Shown here: positions 35,862-50,800 of the stretch, piece after piece
Layout: each line of letters begins with the position of its first letter
Position numbering within the stretch: position 1 is the stretch's first letter
Assembly (NCBI RefSeq): GCF_000524195.1
Contig: NW_020170467.1
Location: forward strand, 161,410 to 225,409
Source: Echinococcus granulosus
Taxonomy: Eukaryota; Platyhelminthes; Cestoda; Cyclophyllidea; Taeniidae
Reading direction: 5' to 3'
DNA length: 64,000 bases
Notes under the pieces: generated by a model
What the model was told of the DNA's origin: nothing
Seen by the model: only the letters and a program-made list of their open reading frames with translations
Database searches by the model: none
Made by a program: the position numbers and the translations under genes

Positions 35862-38800
35862 CTGATCAGACCCATGGCACAAACTACCACTAATAGCTAG
35901 TGTTCCAGGCAGAACACGAAATCATTACTTCGCCATTGGTCGCGTCTCGCAGTTGCCAACGCTTTACACAGGGAATTGTTTCACCCAAAAAGCAATAATG
36001 ATTCCAAGTTAAAGCTTGCACACTTTTTTGTTCATATTTGTTAAAATTCTGCAACACCATCTACCATTTCGGAGTGAACAAAGTTGATCACGCCAACTCT
36101 GACAGTGAAGTTAAATGTTTAAATGGCAAAAAATTATGCACTGTCTTGTGAAATGAATCTTAATAAAGTCCTACAAATTGGGAAACTTGTCAATTTGGGT
36201 ATGCCAAAGTAACCATTGAAATCATTCACCCTCCCCCGAAAGCTCCTACCTGTATTTTGTAGCGGTTCACTGGCAACCGCATTCGAATCTAGAGGATTTG
36301 TCACAGATGATGACCTTCTCAGGAATCGAGCCACGTCAAGAATAGAAGGTCTTCGATTATTGNNNNNNNNNNNNNNNNNNNNNNNNNNNNNNNNNNNNNN
36401 NNNNNNNNNNNNNNNNNNNNNNNNNNNNNNNNNNNNNNNNNNNNNNNNNNNNNNNNNNNNNNGGCCAAAGCCAGCAGGCGGTCAGCAGCCGGCAGGCAGG
36501 GTGCGTAGGCTAGCGCGGCCATTCTGCATTCCTTAGAAGGCGGAGCGCATCGCGAAGGTGGCGGTGGAAGTGCAAGGGCAGATTCGGCAGCAGAATCACG
36601 AGTGCTAGAGCAGGCCATGGAGAAGCGGAACTCACGAGCTGCCTCTTCACAAAAAGACCGCTTGAGGAGGAAAATTTTGGCAAAAGATGAAACTTAATTA
36701 CTTAAGTAGTTTGAGAAAAATATTCATACATTTGACTCCAACTTGAGTTTTCTCTAACAAGTGTTGGTTAGCCTATGGTTAGAAAATAAAGGACGTTTTC
36801 AAGATTTGTTAAGCAAATCGACCGTTAATTTATAGTTTTAATGCAAAAACATAAAATTAGAGCTGCTGAGAATTTCAAAATGAGTACGTTTGTAGCGCTT
36901 CCATATTGTTTGACTGCATGTTTAGTCCAGCAGGAACCTAAATCTCCGCAGGTTGTACCTACGCTCTGCAGCACGGTGCATTCCATCCTCTCCAGTACAG
37001 TTCAGTAATAGGAAGAAACTCTGGACTCAGTGAAAATGGTGAGATGTATCAGCGAAGTTGGGATCAAATACCTCGCAAGCAAGACCATAGAATGATTGGC
37101 GTTGGTGGTTTGTGGGTGACGTTTGGCGCATCAAGTACGGTGTGACGGCCAAAGGGTGTGCCAAAGATGGCGTTTAAAGGAAGGCAGGGGATTCGCACTG
37201 CTTCAATCTAATTTGGCTTAGGACACTACAGGTCAACTTTATCTTTTAAAGATAGATTCAAAGCACCTAGTTGCAAAACCTTCACCAAATTTTTCAAAAA
37301 TTTCACGTCTAATTAATCTGATACTTCTAGGCATTTTGCTTTTTTATATGATTCTGTGTGCAAAATAATGATGAAAAAATACCTAAGCTGCTACAGAAGA
37401 ATGGAACTTTGCAGAAATTATAAAATAACTTCTCTTTTAAAGTTATTTGATGTAGATTTATAAAATCATTGCAGTCACAAATGGCTACCTGGTCATTAGC
37501 TGCAGAGAAACATGTAAAATAAGTGATAAAATCAAGAAATTGTAATGAAAAAGTGGGGCATTAAAACACACACTGATGAAGTGACCTGTGTAGTCAAAAT
37601 TCGCCTTTAAAGAGAAAAACAAGGCACTCATCTTTAAAATTTGACCAAGGGGAATGTGAATGGGAGAGGGGAAGACACTCGTCGATATCTAACGCGATCG
37701 CGATTCCCCATCTACAAGGGATTCGTTTTAAACCAGGCATTTATAAAACCTGGTGTTTTTAACCCTGTGGACTACTGCCTTTTTGGATTATTTTTAACGA
37801 TGAATAAGTAGATTCTCACTTAGAAGAGTTATTTGGCCATTTGGTATTTCTTTTTAATAGGGGTTTTGCACGTGACCGATAAGCCCTATTAGGGGTTTAT
37901 CAAAGTAGTCTCCTGTACTGGTATGGCTTGTTACGAGGCACTACAATGATGGTAGCAATAAACAGAGATAATTTAAGAAGAAATAACGACTCCCCCATGC
38001 GACAACCTAAGTCTTCAGTTTCAGTTGGTGGACATCTTATGTGGGTGGTTGAAGTTGCGGGGCTTTACACGAGAGGGGTTATGGATGGCTACGTAACACC
38101 AAAGCGAGGCAATGAAGTCTTGGTCAATCTACTTTGAATTATGCCTTTAATTAAACTGCTCTGCTCCGAAATGCATTTGTTGCAGAAACATCGTTTAACT
38201 TTTGGCAGAAAGTGGATGGCGAATTCACTTCCCTTAGTGAAAGTCAAATAGAACCGACGAGATGCATCAGTGACTTTAGGGTCAAGTGCCTTCCCAGTTT
38301 GGTGAAAAATTATATAGGTATTGTATGCTAATATCCCAACTACATTGAGATTAACGTAGCATAAGTGACCAGGTGGAGCCCAAGATACTCAATTTCGTGA
38401 TCGAAGATGGGAGTTCAAAAGTTGACGTAAAATACAAAAATTGGATCGCGATATGAATTAAGAAGTACCAACGCTTTTTAATTATTAAATTTGTGAATCA
38501 GAGTACAAATCACGGCAAATGAAAAACAGCTACGAAAATTAACCAATGGAATTCGTAGAAATTGCAGCCCTTACTCGTTTAATCAATTTGCGGCTTCTCT
38601 AAAATATTGATGCAATCACCTAGCTACCACTTACTGTAAAATTAATAAAATTATCTGATTATTGAGCAAACTGTAAAGTTTGCGGTTCTGTTGCCCACCA
38701 AGATGCTAACAATGGCAATAAAAACGTTCCCATTCTGATGTTCTAGAAGTTATCAGTAGCCGCCTTTTATGCGCTTGTCTCAAACATTCCAGAACACTTC

Positions 38801-41800
38801 GCTTGTCGTGCTTTCTTTGAGTTCAAGGCCAATAAAGCCACCTCTAGACTCCAACATACCACATACACGTGATCCGAGTGTTCATTGATTGTCGGCAGTA
38901 AGAAAGTCTCCGCTGAATCCTTTACCGCTGGAATGCTTTACTTGAAGTCTCAACAGTGTCCGTGCTCACACAGGAACATAGAGACTTAAAACCTTTCTAA
39001 ATGTCTATAAAAGCATGTCAGATTGTTCAAATGACCACTAATTACTGAATACAGAAACCATCCCTTTGGCTGCAGCGATGATGCTTCCCATAGGTAAACC
39101 CAAAAACCCTCTAGCAATTAGGTTAGATCTTAATCAAGGCGTATTTTTTCTCTTTTTCAGTTCACACTCAAAAATCCTAGATTTTTAGCAAGTAAAAGGA
39201 GTTTCAGAATGCGAGAAAAAATATGGGGTAAGTTTAAATAGTATGCCTACTACTTGCGCACAAATTTTCCAGGATTAAAATTTTTTGTAAATAAGGCAAA
39301 TTAGACCGTTGGGCCCCTGCATCACAAATTTTATGAATTGAATCAAAAGGTGCTCAGAGCTGGGCACCCATGACAGGTAACTGCGAATTTGGCAACCAAG
39401 CTACATACCTTGGTGATTTTCGATCGATGATAGGCCTTATAGAGGAATTCTTGCAGACTGATCAGGATGGAAGCACCCAGTCCGATGAGACACATGACGA
39501 AGCATCCACCAATTTGCTCATGTCCTAAGGAATTAGTGTTGGTGCTCTTTGAGACTAGACTTTCACAGGGCTCTGTGATGCTAAAATTGCGCCACCAGTA
39601 GCGTCGAATCTGCTCCAGGGCTTGGGATTCTTGAAGCTGAAGAATAACCTCGGAGAACTCGTCTCGGTACTTGGAACCTACAAGTGAAAAATTAAAAAAG
39701 GTACAAATCTTTAGAAATAATTTGCATCTCTGTTGAACCATACTCCCAACTTTTCAGAGGGCCTACAAAGTATTTTATCTAACCCATGGAAAATTCAAAG
39801 GCTGTGTGAGATCCGATATCTGTATGCTACTTATGCAAATCCGTCTATCCTTTAGTAAAAATGCCTTATCTTTAGAAATCTGCTAATCGGGCTACTGATA
39901 ATTTAAAACAGCGCATTTTAACATGCATGAGGATGCGAAACATCCCAATAATTGGCGCTGATAGCATGCTTTCTATGGCATATTGTCCAAGTTCTGGCAT
40001 TCTCTTTGACATGGAGCATTTGGAAACTCGGACTAAATCTGTAAGGTGGCATCATTTCTGATTCCGTCCTTTGGTTAGCTACAGTGCAAACAGAGATTCA
40101 TTGTGCGGCTACGGAGGAGCGACCCTTAGGAGCACCTTAGGCGAGGCTTAAAAACAAGGGTGGCCCAGCTACCTTGTGCTTTGTTTACTTTGTGTGCGGC
40201 TGTCTGGCGGTTTAGCCTTCTGCATGTGCCTACAGCCTCCCCCATTAGTGAAAACTCCTCCTCCACGCCAATATGCCCTGAAATAACCTTAGACGGGTCT
40301 CAACAAGTCGTGTTAAATAAAAGTTGACAGAAAGGAAGGCCAAAACTAATTCAAAGTGGGGAGAAAGTGTTTTGTGTTTTGTGATTTTCATAAAAAGGGG
40401 TTTCCAACAGACTGGAGTCTTTAATAACATGGACTTTCATGTGAAATCTACTCCCTCTAGCGCATATTTATGGTCTCAAATACTACTTTACAACTGTTTT
40501 TCCCTGTGATACAGAGACAGTCATCTGATCTTTTGCATTATAAGTTAGAAATCCTCTAAATATAGGCAACAAACCTATAAGAAAAACCAAAATTCTGGGA
40601 CTTTTAATTAATAAGACCTTTTAGAATTTTCACATAAGTAGAATTATTTGCAAGAGGATCTGGGACATGACCGAAAAAGTTAGGAATGGAGTGCTTATAA
40701 ATCACCTGCCAACCCTGAGAAAACCAATAAGGTGGATGGGGACATTATGCAGACCGGTCAAATTAAAGTAAACTTGAATTTTATTATTTCGATAGGAAAA
40801 AAATATTAACTCTTAATCCCGAGAAAAAGAAAGATCATTAAGCTGACCTTGAGGGAACCCAATGCCATAGCCCTTGGAGTCGAGATTATCGCCAATTTGG
40901 ATGAGATCACAGTTGCGCTGGGTGAAGTACTCATTCATAGTAGACTCAAGGATGTAGGCGTAGCCGCCTCGTTTAACTCGAGCTATCGCCTCTGTCGCGT
41001 TGTTTATCATCACACCTTTATTGCTGGACATAAACTGCCACATCCGTTGATACAATGACTGATTCGACTTCTAAAACGAAGATTTTAGCTTCAATCAAGT
41101 CTCCTGTTGATAACGATTTAAAATTACTATAGCTTCGCAGATTAAGAACTTGACTATTACACCTTTGCCTGATTAAACTTATTTCTACACTAGTTTTAGG
41201 TTTCTGCCAATCTAATTTTTTCATTTTTTTTTGGTGGTAAAGCGAGGTTTCGCGAAAAAAAATACTCATCAAGAATCGAAATCTCGTAACTTTACCCAAT
41301 TTTGTTGACGTTTAGTTGTTTTTTAACCGAATAGATGTTACTAATTACACCATTTTTTGGCTATAATTTGCTTTTTATGCTTTAGTCGCGAGCACCTGAT
41401 TGGTTCCCAGGCCATTAATAAATTGCGCGCATTAAGCAAATTGCATGATAGGATTTGTTGCTGCAAATGAGAGTTAATGAACCAGTTGTAACCATTACTG
41501 CGTTATATTGTACATAGATATCTGAGTCTTTCAAATTTAGAATCCAATGAATAAGTTGGGTTTTATCAATGGATTTGATCAGAAAATCTCTTTTATAAGT
41601 CAGATATTTGCTGGAAAATACGCACGATCACCTACATAAAGGAGTTATTAAAATTAGGCTCTCAAGGTTTCCTTTTCCCATGGATCGAAGTTACTAACTC
41701 TCTTAAGCTTGTGGCTACCTAAAGGGATACTCCCTTCTAAGCTAAAAGTCAAAGTAGGATACATGCAATAAATACCTCTCATTTATCTTAAAATTAACTT

Positions 41801-44800
41801 GTATTTTAACCCTTAGATTTTTCCATGCAAAAATTAAGCACTTTTAAAGTAACCACCGCATAGTGAATGCACAATTAAAACAGTATCAGGATCCGTAAAG
41901 TTGTATACCGACTCGATAAGTTGATGGGCCTACCAGCCAGGTGCTGAGACGTTTTGTTGACGTGAAAAACGCATAGTTGTGTGAACTTCATGGTTTGGTA
42001 TAATAGTCACCACAGTCTTGGCTCTGTAAAATTGCCTGTCAGGAGAAACCCCCTGCAAAGCAGCTGTCTGAGAACCTGGAACTGCAGATTTATGACACCT
42101 GACGCAGATCCAAAAAGTCAGTTTGCTTATCAAAAGTGATTATGTAAAAGGAGATTAAAAAGCTTCATAAGAAAAAGTAAGTAGCTTTGGAAATTTTTTA
42201 ATTATTTGTTTATATCCCTATTCCTTTTACAAGATGCGCGTTTATTTTTCTTTTACTTATTTAGCACAGAGTTTCAATTCCATCTCCCACTTATTTTGCA
42301 CAAAATCGTGGAACTTTTAAAAGTCAAAAATGGGCAAAAAAGAGGAATGCGGAGGATGAGACAGTTTAGAATTACGTCTTCTCAGGAATAAGTGTTGTAA
42401 AATCAGATATGAGGTCTTGAGTTGCCCTGTAGGAATTCGACGAAAACTTTCATACCACGGAACCAATAGTCTTAAGTACCTTCCAAGAAGTTTTGCTTGC
42501 ACGTCTTCAAAATGCGTCAAACTGCATTGAGTAGATAGATAGCAGTCGGACGTTGCTTCCAGCGAGTGAACACTATTAGCGAACCACAGAATCTGCGCTT
42601 CATCACACACGGAGCATGCACGGTCCTCTGGAGACTGAATAATGCGTCCCTCAGAGTGAGTTGATGGCGTAAGACACCACTAATGAAATGTTCGCTCGGA
42701 TGTGAAAGCCGTCTCATCATAGGCATTCTACTCCTTGACGCATTTTGATAAGACAGTTGGAGAATTTGATGAACATATTAGTAATTTTTCGAACTTATTG
42801 TCCAACATCCCCTGATACTTCATACTATGTAGGTGGAACCTATTTCTTTGGATGTTTTAACGATTTTCCCTCCCAAGTTGGTGTTCCACGTGCATACAAA
42901 GTGCTTCATTCCTCATGCTAAACACAACTGAAGGGGCTTTTCTCCACATCGACGCCTAGTGTAACAAATGTTCTGGAGAGCTAAGGAAAAGGCTTCATTA
43001 ACTTACAGCAAAGAAGTCTTCTGAGGATCCACCCTTACGTGTACCATACTTGATTTTTGTCTGTTTTGCTAAATCCTTTACATCCTCAATAGGGGCTTGC
43101 ATTCTTTCCACTGTCAGGAAGGCGGCCAAGTTGGCGGTGTAGGAAGAGATGATAATAAGGGTGAAGAAACCCCAAAAACCTGCAATTATTCGGGTGGATG
43201 TTGCCTTTGGCATGATGTCTGAGCCTTTAAAAAAGAAGATAAATGGTTAGGGTAGGAAAAGTGTTTAATTTGTGACAGCCTAGAGATATTAAAGAACATT
43301 GGCCTACCAAAAAATCGCCGACTTTACTTCTTAAGACTTTTGCCTTTTTCTCAAATGCGCTATTTTTTGTGGATTTTGACGCAGTTTTAGGTTTTAAAGT
43401 AGTTTTTTAAAGACGCATTTGTAAAAACTTTTTGAAACAACAATTAAACCCGAAAATCGCGCAAATGAGTCACTTAGTGTTTTAGATCAATAAAAAGCTC
43501 TTTTTTTGCAAAAATGCCGAAACTTATCTGAAATCGCTCACACATATTTAATCGGCCAGTGAGTTACTAAGACGAATTTGGACCTATGGGTTAAAAACTA
43601 AGTCGTAGTTTCTAATGTATGAGTTAACAGATCCTTAGAACTCATTAAGCGTAAAAACGCGAAATTTTTGCGCTAAAAAGTGTTTATACTTTCAAAAAGA
43701 TAATAAGTTTGCAGATTTTGTAAAATTATTAAGCTATTTCGATAATATCTGCAGTGGTCACGATGCCGCGCCGATCATTAAGTGTTAAAAGGATGACAGT
43801 CGGACTAATCCCTCTAGCAGTGTGCATTTTGAGGCCTCAGAAGGCAAACAACCACAGATATACCAGTTCACAGCTAACTTAACCAGATTAAAATGCACAA
43901 AACTCTTGTCATGACCACTTTTAATATATCATCTTTCTTCGAAACGTTTCACTACACTCGGAACTTATGTTTTAAGTATGCCTCGAAGCCATTACATTTG
44001 ACTGGTTTGCCATCAGGTTAAAGGAGGAAAATTGACCACTCCAGCGCAGGCGCTTTGCCTTTTTAATCAAATACCAATTGCTACCATTTTTCTACCTCTG
44101 CTCAGAAGTCGAAAGTTTCAATTACCCCAAAAACAGCTAAAACCATCCATTTTCATTTCTTAAAATTCTATTAATCCTCTTGAGACACACGGTTTAACAT
44201 AGCCAACTGACATAAGATTGTAAGTTAGTCACACCGCTTACATACAAATCTCCGCACGTCACGTTCAGATGAAGGTGTTAAGTGACTCCAACCTAAATTT
44301 TTTTGACTGACTTTGAGTGGCTAAAATTTCAATTAGGCTGAATCAGGGCTCAACGACTTCTTATTTGATAATAGGTAATTGAGTCACTTTATAATTTTAT
44401 GGAGATTACACGCTAAAGTTACAGAACCGTTCATTTTCCCAACACACAACCGATAAAATATTTTCGAATCTAGCAGCACGCCAATAAAACATCGGGATAC
44501 TGAATCTTCGATATAATTGGTCAAGTAAAACTAGGCGCTCTGTGATTAGTCAAATGTAAACCAATCAAAAATTTCCATGACATTCGAATTTTAATTTGCA
44601 GGCTATTTCGATTTTATTGTAAAATTTCAGGGTATTGTAACAAATTAGAGGTACAAACTTGCATTTTAACCACCTTTTGTCCTTAAAATTATTTTTAAGA
44701 GATAAATGTAAGTAAAATTACCCACCTTTCTGCATCAAACAACCAATCGTGAACCAAAGACTGTTGAGCATATTAAAGCTATTTTCAAGGATTTCCGATT

Positions 44801-47800
44801 CATTGTTACAAGGATGGGGATTGTGCCACTCATAGGGACTAAAACGAGCCACGAAGAAGAGAGTTATACTGACCCAAACGTAGGCTATGAGCACGTAGCC
44901 CCACACCTAAAAAGGAATTGCAATTTGATTGGTTAGATTCTCCATTGTTGAAGAACAACTTTTAGGGTGTCCATTGAAGTCAAAGTGGTGTTTTTGATTT
45001 CATGAAATTCAGAAAAGAACAAAGCCCTTTTCATATTATGCAAGAGTTGTGCTTGCCACATTTGTACATTTAGCCAAGTTCTTGGCTAACGCTTGGAATC
45101 CATGACGACCGACCCATTCCTGGCAAAGCCTACTTTACTTTGTTATCGTTGCGAAGTAAATTTCTGTGCAAAACTTCTTCCTAAATTTTATTGTGTTATT
45201 GCCGGTGTGAGAGTAAATGTAAAAATTGTACCCTATTTAAGCTTTTAATAATTTAAAGGACTCAAAGCCTTGAATAACTCCTAGAAAAGCGTGTTATTTT
45301 TATGCAGAGGTTTCCTTTTTCGCTTCCTAAACTCAGGTACCTCAAGATATTAAAGAACGAAGTGCATGCAGCCTTAGTTGCTCGACGATTCGAGAAGCCG
45401 TGATTTAATAAATCCTTGTATTTTTTTCTTCGAATATGCTAAGTATGAGAGATGTCCTAACTGAGATTACGGTACCATAAAAGTCTACGTAGTTAAAGAA
45501 GGCGAATGAAGCAAATTTTCCCTCTATTTATCACTCAATCTTAAAAATTTTGTGGCTGGATGAGCGGTGCAAGGACGAAAATTGATGCCTCATCCACGTA
45601 TTTATTTTGAAACTTGAAGGTATTTAAGTAAAGGACTCAGTGAGTGGGAACGACTGTAAACTTGACTAGTTGAATGCATAAAAAGGGGAGCGTCATCACT
45701 TTTTCTTACTCTGGTTCTTATAAGCAGAAAGTACGTTTGGTAGAAACCTTAATTCAGCTTCTTAGCCTATTTGTGCACAGTAAGGACTTGGTTGCCTTGC
45801 TGGGATTCCTCTACTTTAAATGGATCAAATTTGAAAACTGATTCTACTGCTTCAACGGACGTAAAGCAGCCAAGCCATCAACTTTGACGAATGAGTGGTC
45901 CAGATGGTGGCATTAAATCCCATTTATTTTCAAATTCCTGCAGGCCTAGCATTTGTCTAACCAACAAACAAATGATGCATGTTTAAATGTTAATGCTTTC
46001 ATCCTCCAAACCCTTGTTTTTATCTGATGGTCTCTGGTGATGCTGCAAGCGGTGATTAGCTATTCATTTTAAAAAGTAAACAGGCAAAAATTTGGGAAAG
46101 AAATACTGTTTTATTAGTTACCTAGTATAATTTTCTAGGTCTCTTTGAAAGAAAAGGGGACAAATATCAGTAGAAGTGCATATTGCAGACAGCAGGACAT
46201 TGTGCTCATATAAAATAAGTAGAATTGTATCACTAATTAATAAATTTGAAGATTTTTTTCAACTTTAAAAATAACGTCATAGAAAAACACAGCTACCTAC
46301 GAAGGTAATGCAATTAGTCCATAATGCTTTATTTTAGAATAGCCAGATCAATTTTGACGAGAAAACCCTCAGGAGATTCTATGAATGGGTGAAAAGGTTG
46401 CCAAGTCATTGATGAAGCTATGGCATGTTAACATATCGGATGGACAAAATGCTCTCGCGTTTTCCGGCAAACTTTGATGCAACTCGTAGAATGCACGCAC
46501 TATAAAAACGTTGACATACATCAGTCTCTCTGCATGATTCTTCGCGGCTTCAGCCCTCATGAAGTGAGTAGGTTTGTTCAAAGATTATCTATCCATTTGT
46601 CAACTTTACGCTTATAATCGCTGATTGATGGATTAACGTATGGTTAGGACTGAACTTTGTATCCTAACATGCATTAAGCAGTTAATCATCTTCAAACGAC
46701 TCTTTTCCTCACTACCCATTATACATTTCAAAAGCTGCACTTCATCGTCGAAAGATCGTGCTTTTTCGAGTTGGTAAACAGTAGGCTCGGTTGTTCGCTA
46801 GGATTCCCCAATTTACTAAAACTCAAAAGATCACTTTGTCTAATGTCTATCTGCTCAATGCGATAAAACTCAGACTCGTAGGACCTTATGGTGACGCAAA
46901 GCCTACCCACGAGGGGAGTAGGTGTACTACCTTATCCTACGCAGTTCTTTGAAATTTACCTGACTAAAATCAATGGTAAAATTTAAAGTAGACAGTAGAT
47001 AATTAAAAGTGAGACAGAAACGGAGATTGCTAAAGCTACGGTTTTTGATTTGGAGGTGCTGTCTGATAAAGAGGTGGGATTAGTGAGGCCTTGTCATTGT
47101 AAAGGGGCATGCAACGCTATCATTTAGTGCTTTAAAAACATAGACATAATTATTGATAACTAAAGACAATTAAACTAACTGACCGTAGGTGAAAGAGGTC
47201 GCAGAAAGGAGAAAAGATCGGGTTTTCTCTGTTCCGGCTTTTTAAAGATGATGCTCATTCCAAGACTCATAAAGGGTGTTGTGAAATCAATGACTCGTTC
47301 CCTTTCATGATTTATCGTTAGCATGGCTACTGCCAAATCAGCTTTCTGCAAAAAAAATTACAATCAGTTCATGGCACTCTGTCCTCCTTGCCACTGGCAA
47401 CGAACTCAAGGTTTCTAAATACACTTACACGAAGTTGGAGTTGTCCAATGATTCCATCCCATACTTCGTGCCCATTAATGATTTTTGCGGTGCCGTAGTT
47501 ACCGTCTGTCACCGGATGAACAGTGTAGTTAAATTCAAGCTTTTCAGCGCACTCATTTAAAAGGTCAATGCAGAATCCATGCCAATCTCTGGGATCACTC
47601 GATTTCACCTCACTAGGAGGGCCTTTGTACATCATAAACGGGATTTCCTGTAAAAAAAATTGAGAGAATGGCCTTATTTTCCTCAAATTTCCCTTCATAT
47701 TTCACAATTTCCTTATTTTGAGGGGATTTTAATGCAAATGTGGCCTATCGGTGCGTTTTCAGGCCAACCAAAACCAACGTTTAGGAGAACCGGCAAGGCA

Positions 47801-50800
47801 TTGGCTGGCTAGTTAAAATCTATTACAGCTAAAATACCCAGTAAATACTCGTAGCAAATTGGTACCTTTGTCAACTTTTGTGTCATTAAACCTATCTTCT
47901 TACCTCAATAGTTGCAACTCGCAGCGTTTGACCCTTCAGTTCGGCATGAATTTCTTCTTTTGTTTTGGAAAACTCCTTCGTTACTACCATTTTATCCTTT
48001 CTATTCCAATATCCGTACTATAAGAGAAGTAGGAAGTGCAAAGTTACAAGAAATTCCTCAGATTAACAATGGTCTCACGATAATATCAATTTTATTAATG
48101 AGAAGTTTAATGAATTTTTTTCTTTGTAAAGCCCTCTCAGGGTGATTTTAAAGTCTTAAAATATTTGACATCTTTAAATTTAACCAATTTCTAGGATTTA
48201 CTTAGTAAACAAATTGAGTAGAATAGCCACCAAACAGCAGCGCTCAGGCTTTTCGCTGTAATATCATATATGTTTAGTCTTTATTCATTTTTGGAGGATC
48301 TTGAATTCCCTTAAAAGTCTGCAAAATTCCTGAACTCCAAGTGACAACTACTACTTATTGAGATTTGTTTGTTAGAATTTTTTACTAAAAACCACAAGAT
48401 CACATATTTTTTGTAAAACATTTATTTACGCTTATATAAACCACTCGTTATATTTTGCTTTCGATCGACACATTAGTTACACGATTTATCCAATTTTATG
48501 AATAGGAAGTTACCGTTTGTTTTTCGAAATGAAGGTTTCTCCAACCACATTGGTGTCAAAAAACTGGTGAATTTTATCATGGAGTGCAAGGAGTAAGAGT
48601 CTATTCATTTCTAACCAACGGAGGAGGAAAAACTTGCACAACTCGTTGTAAAGAAATTTGGTGGCTGTTGGCGTGGCTCGCTGATGGGAGTTGCCGTAAT
48701 TTGTGGACACATTACAAGGCACTAAATGCTTGTTATTCCTCCCCACCCCCCAGTTAGGTACTCCTCATTGTGCTCTCTACCACTTTGCGCCTATTTTGAG
48801 TCCTTATGTCCCGAACGACGTGACTGAAGTTTTTCTGACTCATCGGCAGTAGATAATTTAGTCGTGAGTTCACAAAAGATCCGCGCAACAGTCGTTTTTA
48901 GCATTTGGAGAAGGAGAGGCATGGGGTGGTAGAATGTTCCATCCAGAAGTCGCTTCTAGTGGTAAAACGCTTGAAGACAGAGGTGGGAGGTTCGAGAAGG
49001 CACTCATTCCATGATCATGAAGAGGTATTTTGTACTACGGCTGATTAATATGGGGCAGAACTAATGAGTCAGGAACAGACAGGGTCATGTATGGAGAAAT
49101 TGCATTTACATCTACTTTCTCAAATGAGGAAGTCATTAAGCTTACTAAGAAGCGAATTACTAATACGTAAACAATAAATAAAAATAAGGTGGAAAGACCA
49201 CCATTTTTCTTCCACGCCTTGAATGGGTCCCAAACTGATCAAGAGGTGAAGAAAAGTGATAATTGTTATTGGGCATCCTCAAACACCCCCCCACATCTCG
49301 CCCCCCTTCCACTTCCGGAGCACGCACCACTTCACTTCCGGATGTCTGCATGCCTAATATGTAATGGAACGGGATGCAAGTCCTTACTAAGAATTGTTTG
49401 ACATGCTGAAGGCCAATCATGGCTAAGACCCTTTTTTGGTGCGTTGTAACTAGAAGATGAGGAAGAAAACATGGTCTCTAGACGTTGCTGGAGAAAACAA
49501 GTTTAGGAGGTTTCTATTCTTGAAGATAAAGGACAATGATGCACTTTAGAATGGAGTAGAAAGAACACACTACCCCATTTCTCAATATTTTCTTTATACG
49601 CCTCTATACGGTGGTTGCCGTTCCTTCTTGACACCGGCATTAGACCACCCAAGAATAAGTAGAAGACACAGGGATTCGTACAAGTGAGGCTTTCAGCAAA
49701 TTTATGTTCCACTGGACGAGGAGTACGGAATAAAGTGTTGACCTTGCGACGACTAAAGTGCTTAAGGGAACCTTGTGGAAGTGATTATTTTTCTCGTACA
49801 AAACTCCCAAGCTTATCTGGCTAATGGCTTGATCTTGACTTAATTATGTAATCAGCGACAAGTTCGTCTTTACTATTTACTACTTTTCGTTTGTACTCTC
49901 TCGGTTAATGACTAACTCATTCCCTAATTTTTAATGAATACATTGCAAATGGGTAAAATCAATCAGATGCTCGAAAGATTTAGGACTTTAAAGTCACTTG
50001 TGGCCCCTATATCAGAAAATTTGTCGATTTTTCACTTTAATAAGGTGTGTGGGGCAGTTATAATCAAATATATGCTTTTCGACCCTAAATATCAAACAAG
50101 CAGCTTGTTAAAGTTGACAAAACAGAAAGCAAAGAAGCAGTTTCTCATCCTATTTCATGGCGTTTAGAATGACATCTGCTTGTTTTGGCAGCCACCAAAA
50201 CACTTGCCCATCTTATTCCATTCACAAAGTGACCCGGATCACCTAATTGTTCTTGCATTAAAACAAAAAGTAGCATCATTTTGTGCCAACATAAAAGCTA
50301 CTAAAAATACAAGTCAATAGGGTTGTAACTAAGTTAAATTTATACGTTATGAACTTACAACTGTAAATCCGTCTTTACTCATCTCCAGAATTGAAATGTT
50401 CACATTTTTGCGGCTTCCATCTGACCCAAATTGTACACCTCCCGTAAAACCGATCACATCGTCGGCTTTTACCTAGAAAAAAAAGAAAGTATACACTACT
50501 TAAAAAAAAACGCTTTTTGGATAAACGGTCGACCAGAATCATTGAAGTAGAGCTGACCCCTTTTTGGCCGATGCGAACTTTGGTGGGCTGACCGGGGTTG
50601 ATTTTGGTAAATAATTACGACGACTAATAAATTAACAAATTTGAAACATTTTTGGCAAAATATTTTGGTTTTTATAGTAAAAAGGAATTATTACAAACGG
50701 TGATAACGCTTTCTGAATATTTACCGATTTCATCAGAGAAATAAGTTGATGACCATGAGCCCATGTTTCCCGAGATTTACAGGATAGCCCACTAGGGGGT

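Noticed and set aside
36216..36618. Open frames crossing the N gap on both strands
   Set aside because: They join unrelated sequence through placeholder Ns of arbitrary length; only the phase-supported tail exon pieces were kept.
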